NCBI GenBank assembly: GCA_019022495.1
Contig: JAFEKR010000010.1
Coordinates: 1,240,001 to 1,304,000 of the forward strand
Origin: Epichloe hybrida
Lineage: Eukaryota > Ascomycota > Sordariomycetes > Hypocreales > Clavicipitaceae
Reading direction: 5' to 3'
Length of the DNA stretch: 64,000 nt
Part shown: positions 11,382 to 22,400 of the stretch, one piece after another
Layout: each line of letters opens with the position of its first letter
Position numbering within the stretch: position 1 is the stretch's first letter
Notes under the pieces: generated by a model
The model's database searches: none
Told to the model about the DNA's origin: nothing
Seen by the model: only the letters and a program-made list of their open reading frames with translations
Made by a program: the position numbers and the translations under genes

Positions 11382-13159
11382 CTAGTTGACGCCATTCTCT
11401 TCATACACCTTCGAGCTGAATCGAGCAAACTTGCTTCGAGTCCGGATTCTCTTCCCGTACGTCGTGAAGAGTGGCGGGACAGCGCAAAATAAGGTCGACA
11501 ATATGGCAAGGGTCAGGCACGCACGGTTTGCACCCAGGCCGTCAAACATCTTGGTTGCTACCATGGGAAACGCAGCTGACATGAGGGATCGGACGATGGA
11601 AAGAGCTGCAAATCCGCTCGCTGCGTAGCTGAGATAGCTGTCTGCCAAGTACCCTGCCAGAACGGTGTCAAACTCGTTTATGGCGTATCCCACAAATACC
11701 AGAGCCAGGGTGGGAACGATCCAGGGAACATCAGTGACCGCAGGTGGAATCGTCCATGTGAACCACCAGAGACCTCCCGCCAACATGGGGGCGGCTATGC
11801 AGAACCCGAAGATTCGTTGTTCTGGCTCCGGTGTCACACCTTTATCCTCACAACGGGCTATCATGCGGTGGTCCCGTAGGCGAGTCAAGACACCCAATGG
11901 AAGACCGACGCCGAGAGCCAAGAGCGACAAACAGGCCAATGTTGTTGAAAACCCCATCGATTCGTAAATCGGCGGCAGGGCTTCGGTGAACAAGTAAATC
12001 AAGGCCGATGCAAATGCGCTTATCGACGACACCATGAAGACAATGGGCTCGGTGAAGAAGAGCTGGACAGGGCGGAACAGACCGACTTGAACAAACGTCT
12101 TGAAGTCAGGGGTATGATCCGGATTTGATGCCCTCAAGCTCACATCGCCGGTTTGCTTTCGTACGTATTCGACCTCTCGTTCGAGGAGCAAAGACGGTCG
12201 CGACTCTCGAATACCGAACAACAAGATTGTCGTCAGACCCGTGACAGCCGCGGCCACGTAATACACCCAGTTCCTAGAAGTACGAGGTCAGTACATTATC
12301 CATCCATTCATCGGCAAGAGGACCAATTCTTGCGTACCAGCGCAAATGCACTATGATGAAGATACTCATAACGGGACCGACCGTCAAACCCATGTTCGCC
12401 AACAAGGTCCAGATGAAGATCAACCAAGTCCGATCTTTGGAATTGAACATGTCTTCAATGCTGCCTGCCACGACGATTGTGGGTATTGCAGAAACCAGCC
12501 CGGAAAAGAATCGACCGACCGTTATGCCCGCAGGAGACGACACTGCGCCGCTGAGTGCGCAGAAGCCGCTGAAAAGACCCGTGCTAATTATATAGAGCTT
12601 TTTGCGTCCAAAAGCCTCAGAGTAGGGAGGAAATATCACTCCGCCAACCATTTGGCCGAGTAAATATCTGCATGGTGGTTGTGATATTAGCTGGAAGCGG
12701 CGTGACCATGGCCCATTGTCAATTAATCGAACTTACACAGAGACGAATAGAAATACGGACAGCGTTTTCTCCAAGCCGAGTTCACCGCGAGCTTGCTCTG
12801 CAACCGAGCTCTGTACACATATTAGCTTCCGCTCCTGAGGTCAGATGCTCAAAGATCATACCCCGGCTGTGCTAATTGCGGTCCTAAACCACCAGAAGAT
12901 GCTAGATCAGCATCTCGTCAGTTTTAAAAGAAGTCGCGGATTGGACCTACGTGAAGAAATCCAAAAAAATGACCAAGCCGACATCATAGAACTTACGACA
13001 TGTCGTCCAGTTCCTAGGATGCCTCTTGTTGGAGACCGACCATCGTATCAATTTACCGTCGGGCGCATATTCCAGTTCGAGGAATTCCAAAACGTCCTGG
13101 ACAGACCCGCTGGCAATGGTAGACAATTCCGACCTTTCGCTTTTCCACAGAGAAGCCAT
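11382..13159 (-). CDS. MFS transporter, DHA1-like (drug/polyamine type)
   Basis: Exons 12951-13159, 12862-12883, 12737-12810, 12338-12667 and 11382-12273 give 508 residues. The protein has a cytosolic N-terminus with NKRHPRNWTT, then LVIFLDFFTTAISTAGSSVA across two introns, GGVIFPPYSEAFGRKKLYI (the loop 2-3 MFS signature), and about 12 hydrophobic segments ending in a basic tail. Such fungal DHA1 members export drugs, polyamines or metabolites; the substrate cannot be read from sequence. Exon 2 is a 22-nt microexon. The choice of acceptor at 12884 rests on restoring the family-typical DFFTTAISTAG segment. It lies between prp22 and repeat-rich DNA with no biosynthetic cluster around it. Confidence 0.85.
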
Positions 13160-14945
13160 CGTAGCAGTTGAGAGCTACGACTTGAGCACATGGAGAGTTT
13201 TTTTTTCGCATCAATCATGAGTTAGAATGTGAAGATGAGCGGGCAGGCTCTCATTTCCATGATAGACCGCAACTGCCAACGGCCATTTGGGCGGCTCATC
13301 TTAAGAGTCGTGCTTGGCTTCCATTCCCTCATAGAAGTACTATCATGAATCATGTGGACATTTGATGTCTCTGTATCTCACACATCAGATGTGCTGGTCA
13401 TCACCGAGACGAGACTACCGGGGCGAGCGAGCCTCTGTCTCAGCTCACCGACCCTTCCCTAGCCTCTGTGAAATGTTGTGCGTGATTTCATACACGATTA
13501 GTTCGTCTTTAAATTAACATAGAATGAGGATTAGTAACGGCGGGTTTCCTCTATATTAGAGCATAGGCACCACTCCGGCTTATTTAAACAGGATCTGCCT
13601 AATACTATAATAACCACCTGACTCTACGCATTATCTATCTTCTCTCTAATTCCTATAGGTTTGACTGCCACTAAGTTCTTCTCTTATTATTTGGTAGACG
13701 TATGTACAGACTGGTTAGTAGAGAGTAGATTTGCATAGCAGTCAGCACGAATTGGCACGTCAGCATGTGTGCTGGAATGCATTTATGAGAACTCCAGCTC
13801 AACTTGGAGCGACACTCGATCAAAAGCATCTAGAAGCCATCGGACACACGGAGTATGATTCTCATCCACGTGTAGTTTCGCCCTTCGAACATCCGTGAGT
13901 CCGAGTCTTCAGCACAGAGTGTCTAAGACGTCTTGGAAAAAACATCCCAGCCACACGGCGAAATGTGCACATCCCATTTGCCGTCCCGCAGCTTAGTGAG
14001 ACCCCCCCCCTTTCATCAGATCGACTCTATGTTTTCCGAGCTCCGATGACGACGTGTGTTGGTCATGAAATCGTGGCCTCCCGTGCCCTCGCTCGATCAT
14101 TCCTGTCGCCCCGATCAGAGCATGACTGGTGGGAAAAAGTATGCATCAGATCGGGCCATCTACCCCTTCTTTACCACAATTCCTTTTTCTAGGGGACATA
14201 TACCAAGACCGAGTGCACCATCATATCATCTCTTACGCGGCCAGCAACGTGTATATTGAGCGAGGGATAATCACCCTTGCGAAGCATCGTGTGCATCGCT
14301 GAATCCAAACAAACCATGCCGTTGAAGCAATTTGGGAACAGGTGATGCAAAAAGGAAGAAGACGACTACACTGCGCCGTTTCTTCGGAATGCAAACTACT
14401 AGCTTACCGCGAGCTCAGCCCCTTGATGAAATTGCGTGATTCGTGAACTGAATTTATGCGGCCAATACAAAGTCCCAGGTTGTTGAAGAAGGAAGAAAGA
14501 GATCAAGAACCCCCCGGGGGGGGAGGGAAGTGAATCACTGCTGAGGCCCGAAAGGTGAAGCACAAAGATATATCCAGGCCTGTGAACGCTCCGGACCCGT
14601 AACTAAAATACCCTCTTCCCCTAGAGATCAAATAGAAAGAGGAGCTTAGGTTTTATACAATAACCGGGCCGGTAGCAGGCTAGAGATAGTTAAAAAGTGA
14701 GGCACTAGAAGAGAAGTGTTACGATACGAAATGTAAGATGTAATGAGTGTGTTAAGGTTGTTCTTCAAATTCAACTAGCTAGAGGTCAAAGCTATCATCT
14801 AATATCGCTAAGGGGTTCTAGGTCACATGCCAGCCATAACCTTGGCAACAGGCTAGCCACATCCTCAGTGACAGGCCACACCCCCTTTGTCAATTACCTT
14901 TGATGCTTCAACCTTCAATCCGTTGATTCGAAGACCTTCGATTCA

Positions 14946-15607
14946 ATTCGATCAATCCGTTGACCTTCGACCGACCGCTGATCCCTCGATTCGAAGATCA
15001 ACGGTCGGGTTGAAGATTAACGGATCGAAGAAGACCTTCCCTTCGAGAAATCAGGCCTTTCAACATCTCAAGGACCTATGCCCAGCTAGTCAGCGATTCC
15101 AACAGATTCAACAGCAGCTAGACCAGCAATCCCAGCAGCAATTCCAGTGGCAACAAGACCAAAATCAACGGGATCTTTAGGACCTAGGGGTCCGACGATT
15201 TGCTGATTTAATTGCTGCTGCTGCCACTGATCATCGGGTCCTGAGGTCCTGAGGGTCCCGTTGGTGCTGTTCTTGTTGCCACTGGAATTGCTGCTGGATT
15301 TGCTAATCTAGCTACTGTTGAATCTGTTGGAATTGCTGACTAGCTGGGCAAAGGTCCTTAAGATGTTGAAAGACCTGATTTCTCGAAGGGAAAGTCTTCC
15401 TATAGATGCCACAGGTTCAGCGCTGATGATCTTGCTTATAAAGCCGCTGTAATCGCTGTTGCTCGCACTGATCTAGCTGGGGCAAGGGAAGCATTATAGC
15501 GAGCTTCACCGGGTTCGTAAGGAAGCTGCCTAGGGGGGAGGCCAGCGATGGAGATTGACGAATTTGCCAGATTTGACGGTCGAGTCGAAGGTCAACGGAT
15601 CAATCGA
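14946..15607. repeat. Nested inverted repeat (fold-back)
   Basis: Inner arms of about 155 bp: 15029-15186 and 15246-15399 are imperfect reverse complements around a spacer of about 59 bp. Shared text includes CAGCTAGTCAGC-type and CAGCAGCAATTCCAGTGGCAA segments. Outer arms of about 35 bp, 14946-14980 and 15573-15607, also pair (ATCCGTTGACCTTCGAC-like), with unequal distances to the inner arms. The left inner arm encodes a Gln-rich stretch (FQQIQQQLDQQSQQQ) in one frame; the start at 14887 is doubtful. Confidence 0.75.
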
Positions 15608-15714
15608 AAAATCTGACAATGGAAGCGATGCCTAGGGGAGCTATCAGGCCTAGTGGAAGGGATAGCTTTGACGGGCTTGGTGGATTGCTTGACTTAGTCG
15701 GTTTGGTGGCTTTT

Positions 15715-15757
15715 ACAAGATCCTCATGGCTGCCCGAACTTTTACCGGCGTCGTAAT
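15715..15757 (+). repeat. Short dispersed repeat, copy 1
   Basis: ACAAGATCCTCATGGCTGCC and following bases nearly match 47677-47710. This may be the edge of an old mobile element; nothing else in it is recognisable. Confidence 0.5.
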
Positions 15758-15879
15758 AGGCGCAGGGAAAGCTTCGGTATCCGCCCGGACTAACTATTAT
15801 CCACTTCCGTTTCTTTTACTAACCGGCGATTTAACTGATTTCTTTAGATATTTAAGCTTTTCTATTCCCTCCAGGTCCT

Positions 15880-16030
15880 CCGGGGGATTTAACCGACTGA
15901 CGATTGAACTTACGATTTGACCAACGATTTGACCAATTAACTGACTGACCGATGGTTTGACTAACCGACGATCTGACTGATTGACCGATTGACTGACCGG
16001 TGATTTAACAGATTTAACTGATTCACCGAG
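15880..16030. repeat. Degenerate short tandem repeat tract
   Basis: Many variants of a GACTGACCGATTT/GACGATTTGACC unit of about 9-13 bp, with TGAC and GATT alternating. No coding potential. Confidence 0.55.
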
Positions 16031-16711
16031 AGAGGTCAGAGACAGGGCGATCACATGGTGGAACCTCGGATCCCTTAGATAACTAGGAGCCGTTGCCTAG
16101 CTACTAGATAGCCACGTGCACGCAAGGCAGGGTATATAGCAAAGACCGCTTATATTATATAAAATTATATAGGAGAATTCAGAGTATAAGACGCGCCCCT
16201 AGGTAGCTTTGTTCTAGCAGCGACCGCGAATCTAAGCCTTCACTCTATTCATCACCATAACCCGACCCTAGTCTTGACAAGTACTAACCTAGAAACGAAG
16301 TAATAGGGGTTTTCCTCCTAAACTAAAGGGTATTCCTTGTTAATAAACATGCAGGAGTACTAGGAACAGCTACTTAGAGCTAGCTAGTGTATACCTACTA
16401 ATAATAATACAAAGTCCCAACATCGCATCCTTGGAAGTTAGTCTACTTCACGTCATCCAAAGGCAAGCTACCCAAGCAAGCGTCACCATTCTCAGCGACA
16501 GTATAAATGTCCCCCGCCGTTCGTCCCTCATTATCCCTCGCGGCGACGGGTCATAACCCAGCCGCCAGCTTGATCAACTCGGAACTTGAAAATGCGGCCG
16601 CAAGGAGCTTGTAAGCAACATCAGGCCGGGCTGGGGTAGACTCTCTGAACTCATCAATCTGGTTATTGATGTACAAGAGTGACTCTATCAAAGGTGAACA
16701 GCCGTGTTTCG

Positions 16712-18149
16712 TTACGGTGCGGTATTGATGTTAGTTGTTGACGATGGGTCGTTGACGCAGAGCCACTCCATGAGGCGTAAATCGTTTGTGGCAGCAGCGT
16801 AATGCCATATATTTCTTCCGTCATAGTCTGTAGATGTAGTAGACACCCCATACTGTTTGACGAGTACGCTCAGCATTGTTGGGTCCTCGACGACCATGAG
16901 AGGGGTCCTACCCTGGTCGTCGACAGCATAAAAGTTGGGACCGCAGGAAACCAGGATTGGAATTAGGTCCAGCCTTTGTCCACTGACGGCCATATGAAGA
17001 ATCGTGCAATTTTCCATTCCATCCTCATTGAGCGGGATTTCACAGTTAAAGCGAGGGTCCATGACCAACCGCTGCAAGTAGATATGGCAGCCGTTAAGTA
17101 CACATTCTTGCACAGCCATGTGAAATGTATCGTCATCTAGGAGCGGAATGTCCATTCTGGTGGTTCCCAACAGCAATAGATCGTTTCTTTCCATAATATC
17201 CAGGATAGGAACAGAAACATCGTACCCGTCATCCCATGGAAATCTCCCGAGGCGGTCATGAACCATGCTGTAACCCAAGACAATGGAAAGCAGTCTAGCA
17301 ATGAGCTCTCTTGAGTCTGAACGAATCGGGGCGGAAAACAAACTCATAAGCATACGGCTAAACCCATAATCTAGGCTACCGCCTGCTCTCATTATATTTT
17401 GGAATATTTCGTGGTTTTGGCCCTTGACCGATGCTACGAACCCAAAGCTAGCAAGCGTTGGGTCATCAAGCTTTGCGTCACCAGAACTTACTTGGGGAAG
17501 TTGAAACTTGCATGCACAATCAGCTCCAGATGATATGATGGTCTGGATAGTATTGCTGTCTGCAGGCTCCATGACGTCTATAATCTTCGGCCATGAAGAA
17601 GGCTGATTGCGCTGTATCAGCACTTTCGGTCCCATGAGCGCACAGTACAGAGGAGAGCAAAAATTACTCCGGACGTTCACAGCGGCCCCCAAGGACAACA
17701 GAGATCTGCATAGTTCGTGCAACCCAAGCATTGAGGCCAAGTGAAGAGGCGTTAGCCTCCCTTGTTCAAGCTCATCGGTGAGCTCTATGATCTTAGAGGC
17801 CCTGTCCTGGTGACCTGCACATTCGAGTTGATCTGAGAATCGAATTCTTCCGAATTCCAGAACCCACTGTATAAAGTTGTTACTTTGGGAATTCGAAAAC
17901 AATTTCTCGGCTTCGAATATGATGACAGGCCATCGTGAGTTGGCGCATCGGTACCATCTCGAGGCAGGTACTCTATACAGGGGTATCTGTTGATTGCGGA
18001 CTCTCACTAGGCAGACTTCGGGAAATAACTCTAGTGGCGGGCAATTATTGCTAGGCGAGTTCAGTTCATGCACCCATTTCAGAGTAGTGGCATCATCAGG
18101 GTCCGTTTCGAGACAGTCCTTCAAGGTGTTCCGTTGGGTACAGATTCTC
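16712..18149 (-). pseudogene. 5'-truncated ankyrin-repeat protein gene
   Basis: An open frame of about 470 residues ends with a TGA at 16712. It has no ATG near its beginning: the first in-frame methionine lies more than 130 residues in, and an in-frame TAG sits at 18149. Ankyrin repeats are clear, for example GRLTPLHLASMLGLHELCRS, CTILHMAVSGQRLDLIPIL, DDQGRTPLMVVEDPTMLSVL and GRNIWHYAAATNDLRLMEWL. The N-terminal part resembles the linker of fungal F-box/ankyrin proteins, but no F-box is present. The break lies just downstream of the 9-bp tandem arrays at 18241-18420, so the 5' part was probably lost by rearrangement there. An unseen upstream exon is possible (a CTAGACTAG acceptor-like site at about 18150), but no donor exon was found. 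Confidence 0.6.
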
Positions 18150-18240
18150 TAGTCTAGCACTAGGCCGTACACGGTTTCCAGGCTGACCATAGGTACGCTT
18201 TTAGGTTGATAATAGGCCTGACATGGCTTTTTACTGCCTA

Positions 18241-18528
18241 CCGGTGAGAATCGTGAGAATCGTGAGAATCGTGAGAATCGTGAGAATCATTAGATCGTGA
18301 GAATCGTTAGATCGTGAGAATCGTTGGATCGTGAGAATCTGACGTAATATAACGAATCTAACGAATCTGACGAATCTGACGAATCTGACGAATCTGACGT
18401 AATACAACGAATCTGACGCAATACACTGTGGTTTTTGGCATATGCAGCGGTTTTCCACTGCCTACCTAATTAGGATTCAGAGGCTTCACCCTAGATACGA
18501 GATCAACTTTATTGGAGCCGAGATTTAC
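18241..18528 (-). repeat. Dispersed element copy B: conserved head plus 9-bp minisatellite tail
   Basis: Inverted relative to 6217-6441. The head is 18455-18528, with weaker similarity to about 18417. The tail reads as two 9-bp families: GTGAGAATC (five copies from about 18243, then alternating with TTAGATC spacers) and GACGAATCT (about 18356-18420). The tail can be read as repeated VRF on the minus strand, but that is a chance effect of the 9-bp period. Confidence 0.75.
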
Positions 18529-18596
18529 GGTCTGCCCTATATTGCCTTGTGACAATACGGGCCCCTAACATATACCAAATACAGTTTTCTTCCATC

Positions 18597-18604
18597 TATA
18601 AAAG
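18597..18604 (+). promoter_or_regulatory. TATA box of the small secreted protein gene
   Basis: TATAAAAG lies 85-92 bp upstream of the ATG at 18689, followed by a CA-rich leader. This is a clean core promoter compared with the other genes here. Confidence 0.6.
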
Positions 18605-18688
18605 CCATGCCAGCCTCTAACTATTCGCTGAGATACACCTACTAGGCACTACTCTACAACTACGACAAAAACAACATCTCTTACAAAC

Positions 18689-18992
18689 ATGAAGTCTTCT
18701 TACCCTACTCTCGCAATCATTCTCAACTGTGCTATGTCCTTAGCTCTTCCCCAAGCTGGACCTATTGGGCCAGTCCTAGAGCATAGTAGAGACACCACTG
18801 GGTTGGTTTTCGAACGATCTTTTAACTGTCCATCAAACAAAGTCAAAATTTGCTGCGCGGTAAGCATTTTTCAAATAGACTTGCAAATTCGTTGTGGGCA
18901 CGCGCATGGTCACTAATGCGAATGAATAGTGTCGTGGTGGGTTTGGAACCTGCCTAAACGGACAATGCAGCTGCCAGGGGGGTAATTGCTAA
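18689..18992 (+). CDS. Small secreted cysteine-rich protein (77 aa)
   Basis: Exons 18689-18859 and 18930-18992; the 70-nt intron has GTAAGC, a CACTAAT branch and a TAG acceptor. The protein starts with a signal peptide (MKSSYPTLAIILNCAMSLA), probably cleaved before LPQAG. A spacer of about 26 residues follows, then a compact C-terminal module with eight cysteines in the spacing C-x7-CC-x-C-x6-C-x4-C-x-C-x4-C, finishing at the last cysteine. Such a fold would hold four disulfides, like defensin- or knottin-type peptides. I do not recognise the family. Fungal proteins of this kind include effectors, antimicrobial peptides and surface proteins; which applies is not decidable here. It sits in accessory DNA immediately beside dispersed repeat copy B and has its own TATA box. 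Confidence 0.75.
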
Positions 18993-19456
18993 ATAATTTA
19001 TGGAAACGCCACTCTACTTTCTAAACAGAGTAACAATCAAGTGAAAGACCGCAGGTCTCTACTCCGTACTGTTTTACGTTTGTTAAAATAGGAGAGATTA
19101 GGTAGAAAGACGTCTCGTATTATTCGAGCTGTCAGAATCGTCCCTTGTAGTTGCCCGTTTTAGTCTGCCTAATGTTAATGTATTTTATGCCTGTTGCCTC
19201 CAATGCATCACCTTTTTGCTAGTTTCAAATGCCGTTTCCTGCTCTGAACTCCCAGTCGTCAGTTATCCCATAAATTCATGCCCATTCATTTTCCAGGGCC
19301 CCTTCATTATTCGTAATCGTAATGAACCTCGAAGCACTCCGAATCCCAATTCGTCCCTCATTCCCATCAGTATCGTTGTAATTTTTTTACGCTGTTTATT
19401 TCACTCCCCTGAAAAAATCCCGTGCGCAACACATGTTTTCATGCAGCTCCCAGTAA
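18993..19456. other. Convergent intergenic region
   Basis: 3' flanks of the small secreted protein gene and the SNF2/RING gene. AT-rich; no gene or repeat seen. Confidence 0.5.
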
Positions 19457-22400
19457 TCAACATCTTCTTCGCTTGTTGCTGGAGCCACCATTTCCACTCG
19501 AGTTGTCAGGCTGAGCTCCCAGTCCTCCCAATCGCTTCATGCCCTTCCATGCCGGGTTTGGAGCAGTCTGTCCCTGCTTGCCCTTCTTCTTGCCTGTTGT
19601 AAAATTGAAAAGTTCTTCGCGCTGGTCGTCGTCTAGGAGCGTGGGCATGTGTCCATCGTGCTGGAGTGCGTAATCAACTTCCTCGCTTTTATTTCTTTGG
19701 AGCTGTAGTAACTTCGCGTCCATGTCCGAGTTACTCAGCACCCGAACCACATGACACTCCTTCTTCTGGCCGACTCTATGCGCGCGACCAATCGCCTGCT
19801 GCTCTGCTGTGACATTCCACCATGGATCAACAATGATCATTCGGTTGGCACATTGGAGGTTTAGCGATTGCCCACCTGCTTTCAAGCTAATAAGCTTTCC
19901 TAACCGTTAGTATCATTTGCTAGGTTCGCTGCTTAGGGCTTGCATGGATGTTCTTACCATAATCCTTGGGACTATATGGTTTTCCTCTCTGAAAATCTCC
20001 AAGGCCTGTGTCTTTTTCGCGGCTGACATGCATCCATAGTAGTATAGGAAAGGGATGTGTGCCACTTCAAGCATGCGGCCCAGTACCTTTGCCGTTGAAA
20101 TGAATTGGGTAAAAACTAGCAACGTCTGTTAGCGATATCCTTCTTTAGTAGTATGTGCGCTAGGACACTTACCCATGATCTTATCCTGAGGATAGTCAAG
20201 ATACCAGCTAGACAGCACAGCCATGGCGACCGTCAAGCGAGAGCTCGGTATCTGCGATGCATCCCGCCTGTAATCGCCAAGAAGGAAACAGCCATTTCTC
20301 TCTTTAGGTCTTGGCAGAGCGACATTATTCCAATCGATTCCACGTTCAATAAACCTGGTATCTTGTGATGCTCGCCAAACTTCTTTTTCCATGGAACAAG
20401 AGTTTAACGTAGCCGCTACAGGCTTTGCACATTCATCAAAGCTGCAAGTCTGTGTAAAGTCTTTCATTAGCGTTTAACACTCCCCGCGCTTGGTAGGTAG
20501 GCATTTTGCACCGCCATTACCTCAGGGACAGAATGCCCAGCTTCGTTTACTCTTGGTTTTGTCATCTTCTCCACGAAGCAGTCATTGCAATAGAAATGGC
20601 CGCACTATAAAAGTCAGCACCATATTTTCTGCGCACCTACTTCGTACGGACGTACCGAGTTCGCTTTGATAGGAAGCTTTGGCTGTTCATAGCATGAAGC
20701 ACACTTGGCTGCTTTTGCTTCGCGTTCGATCTGTATCAAGTGCAGACAGACGTCAAAATCTACATGGCCGCCGATTGCTGGATCGAGACATCTCTTCACG
20801 AAGTTGACACCAGCGCCATAGTGTTCAAGCTCTGCGGCCAGTCTTGGGTCTTGAAGAAGTTGATCCATAACTGTTTTTTTGTCCTGCAAGTCAGCCAAGG
20901 CTTTTCTCAAAGTTTCTATCTCGCCGCCAGAGGGCAAGGTGCGATAAAGGCTCTCGGCATTGTAGGAATGAGAGAGCACCATTCTCAGATGCATGTACTG
21001 TTCTGCGTATATATGCGTTAGCGCTTTTTCGAGCTTTTTTTCCAGTTCAGAAATCAAGCCTTCGTCCACAGCTTCCATCTTTATGGCGGTCGCCTTTTCC
21101 AATTCTCTGGCAATCCCATGGAAGACGGACTTTGTAAAGCTAATAAGTGTTATTAGCTTATGGGCTGTGTAATACAAAAGTCATGCAGTAATCACTTACT
21201 CGTAAATAATTTGCTCTTCCTGCGATATCGTGAAGTGGATGTCGTGTGTGTGACATGGCGGAATGTCAAGTATTTTATGGCCAAGAAAGGTGTCTTTCTT
21301 TGTTCTGAAATCCAATGAGACGATTCATCCTCGTATTGCACCCTGGATCAAAACTCACCGTCGATACATTACCATCGCTATGAGAGCTTCCAGCTTTTCA
21401 TTCGCTTTTTTCTGTTGAGGTTCTTTAGTGATTGCTGTCTAAGCAAGAAACTTTAGGCTCGTATGACATACCTCCTTCATATAACCGCGTTTGAACGATG
21501 CCACGTCCTCGTCAATGTCGCAGCCTATAAATTTGAGATATGGCAGAAATTCTACGTATCCCCTTTAGCGCGTTTATATTGTCTTGCATTCGACTCCGTT
21601 TTACTTTACCTGTGGTGTCGTTGGACAGAGGTGTTCCGCTTAAAGCCCAGCGATGTTTAGCTTTAAGAAAGCAGCACGCCATTTTACCTCGCCAATAGTT
21701 AGCACTGGTCTCGCAAAAAGCCCTACCTCAAAGCCATGATTTCGACGAATTTTCGTAAACTCACTCTTGCTGTTAGTGTTTTTTATAGCATGGGCTTCAT
21801 CCAAAATCACTCGATACCAGCTCAGCTCGAACAGTTGGTATCTTTGGGGATCCCCCACACCGTCCGCAGAGGTCATCCTTGCTTGATATTGCTGCCTAAT
21901 CTCGTGCATGGTCGTGATGCTATGTCGAATCAGTTTTCATAAGTGAGACAAGAGAGATCAGTCCGCAGTCAATGTACTTACACGATCCAATGGTCTTGAA
22001 GTATTTCGCGAGACATATTAAATTTGGCGCTGTAGATCGTCACACGCGCTGAAATTCTGTGATTCAAATGCGTTATAGCTTCTTGTCTCCACTGATTAGC
22101 CACAGCCTGGTTAGGCACTATAATCAGAGTTGTCTGGAGAAACTTCTTGAGGTCAATATCGCCAGGTGGGTTGCCCACCACACAGGCAAGACTCATGAGC
22201 GTTTTCCCCATGCCCATCTCATCCGCGATAATACCTCCGGCTGGTCCAGCTTTGGACAGTTCCTTTCCCATCATCCATGATGTGGCGGTGACCTGGTAGT
22301 TATATAAGGCTGTTTCCATATCTCTATGCAGCCAATTTCCATCTAGCGCTTTGAGAGCCTTGTAGCCAAATGATTTGACGGCTAGTTTAAGGTCTCTGTT

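Larger units (their letters stand above)
13160..16711. other. Repeat-rich, AT-rich accessory region (decayed transposon DNA)
   Basis: No intact gene. From about 13500 the sequence is rich in TA and short direct or inverted repeats with many stops in all frames. It contains a nested fold-back (14946-15607), degenerate 9-13 bp GACTGACCGATTT-like repeats (about 15880-16030), a short segment shared with 47677-47710, and TATA-rich DNA (16130-16400). The look is that of old transposable-element DNA mutated by transitions, but no reverse transcriptase, integrase or transposase domain is readable. Confidence 0.6.

Noticed and set aside
14887..15180. Gln-rich 97-codon open frame
   Set aside because: It lies inside the fold-back arm in decayed repeat DNA; the start is doubtful and there is no support for a gene.
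18231..18458. Open frame with VRF repeats on the minus strand
   Set aside because: It is a reading of the 9-bp minisatellite, which has no stops in any frame that fits its period.
6217..18528. The inverted pair read as terminal repeats of one 12-kb mobile element
   Set aside because: The interval contains the essential gene prp22 and no transposase; two independent insertions are simpler.
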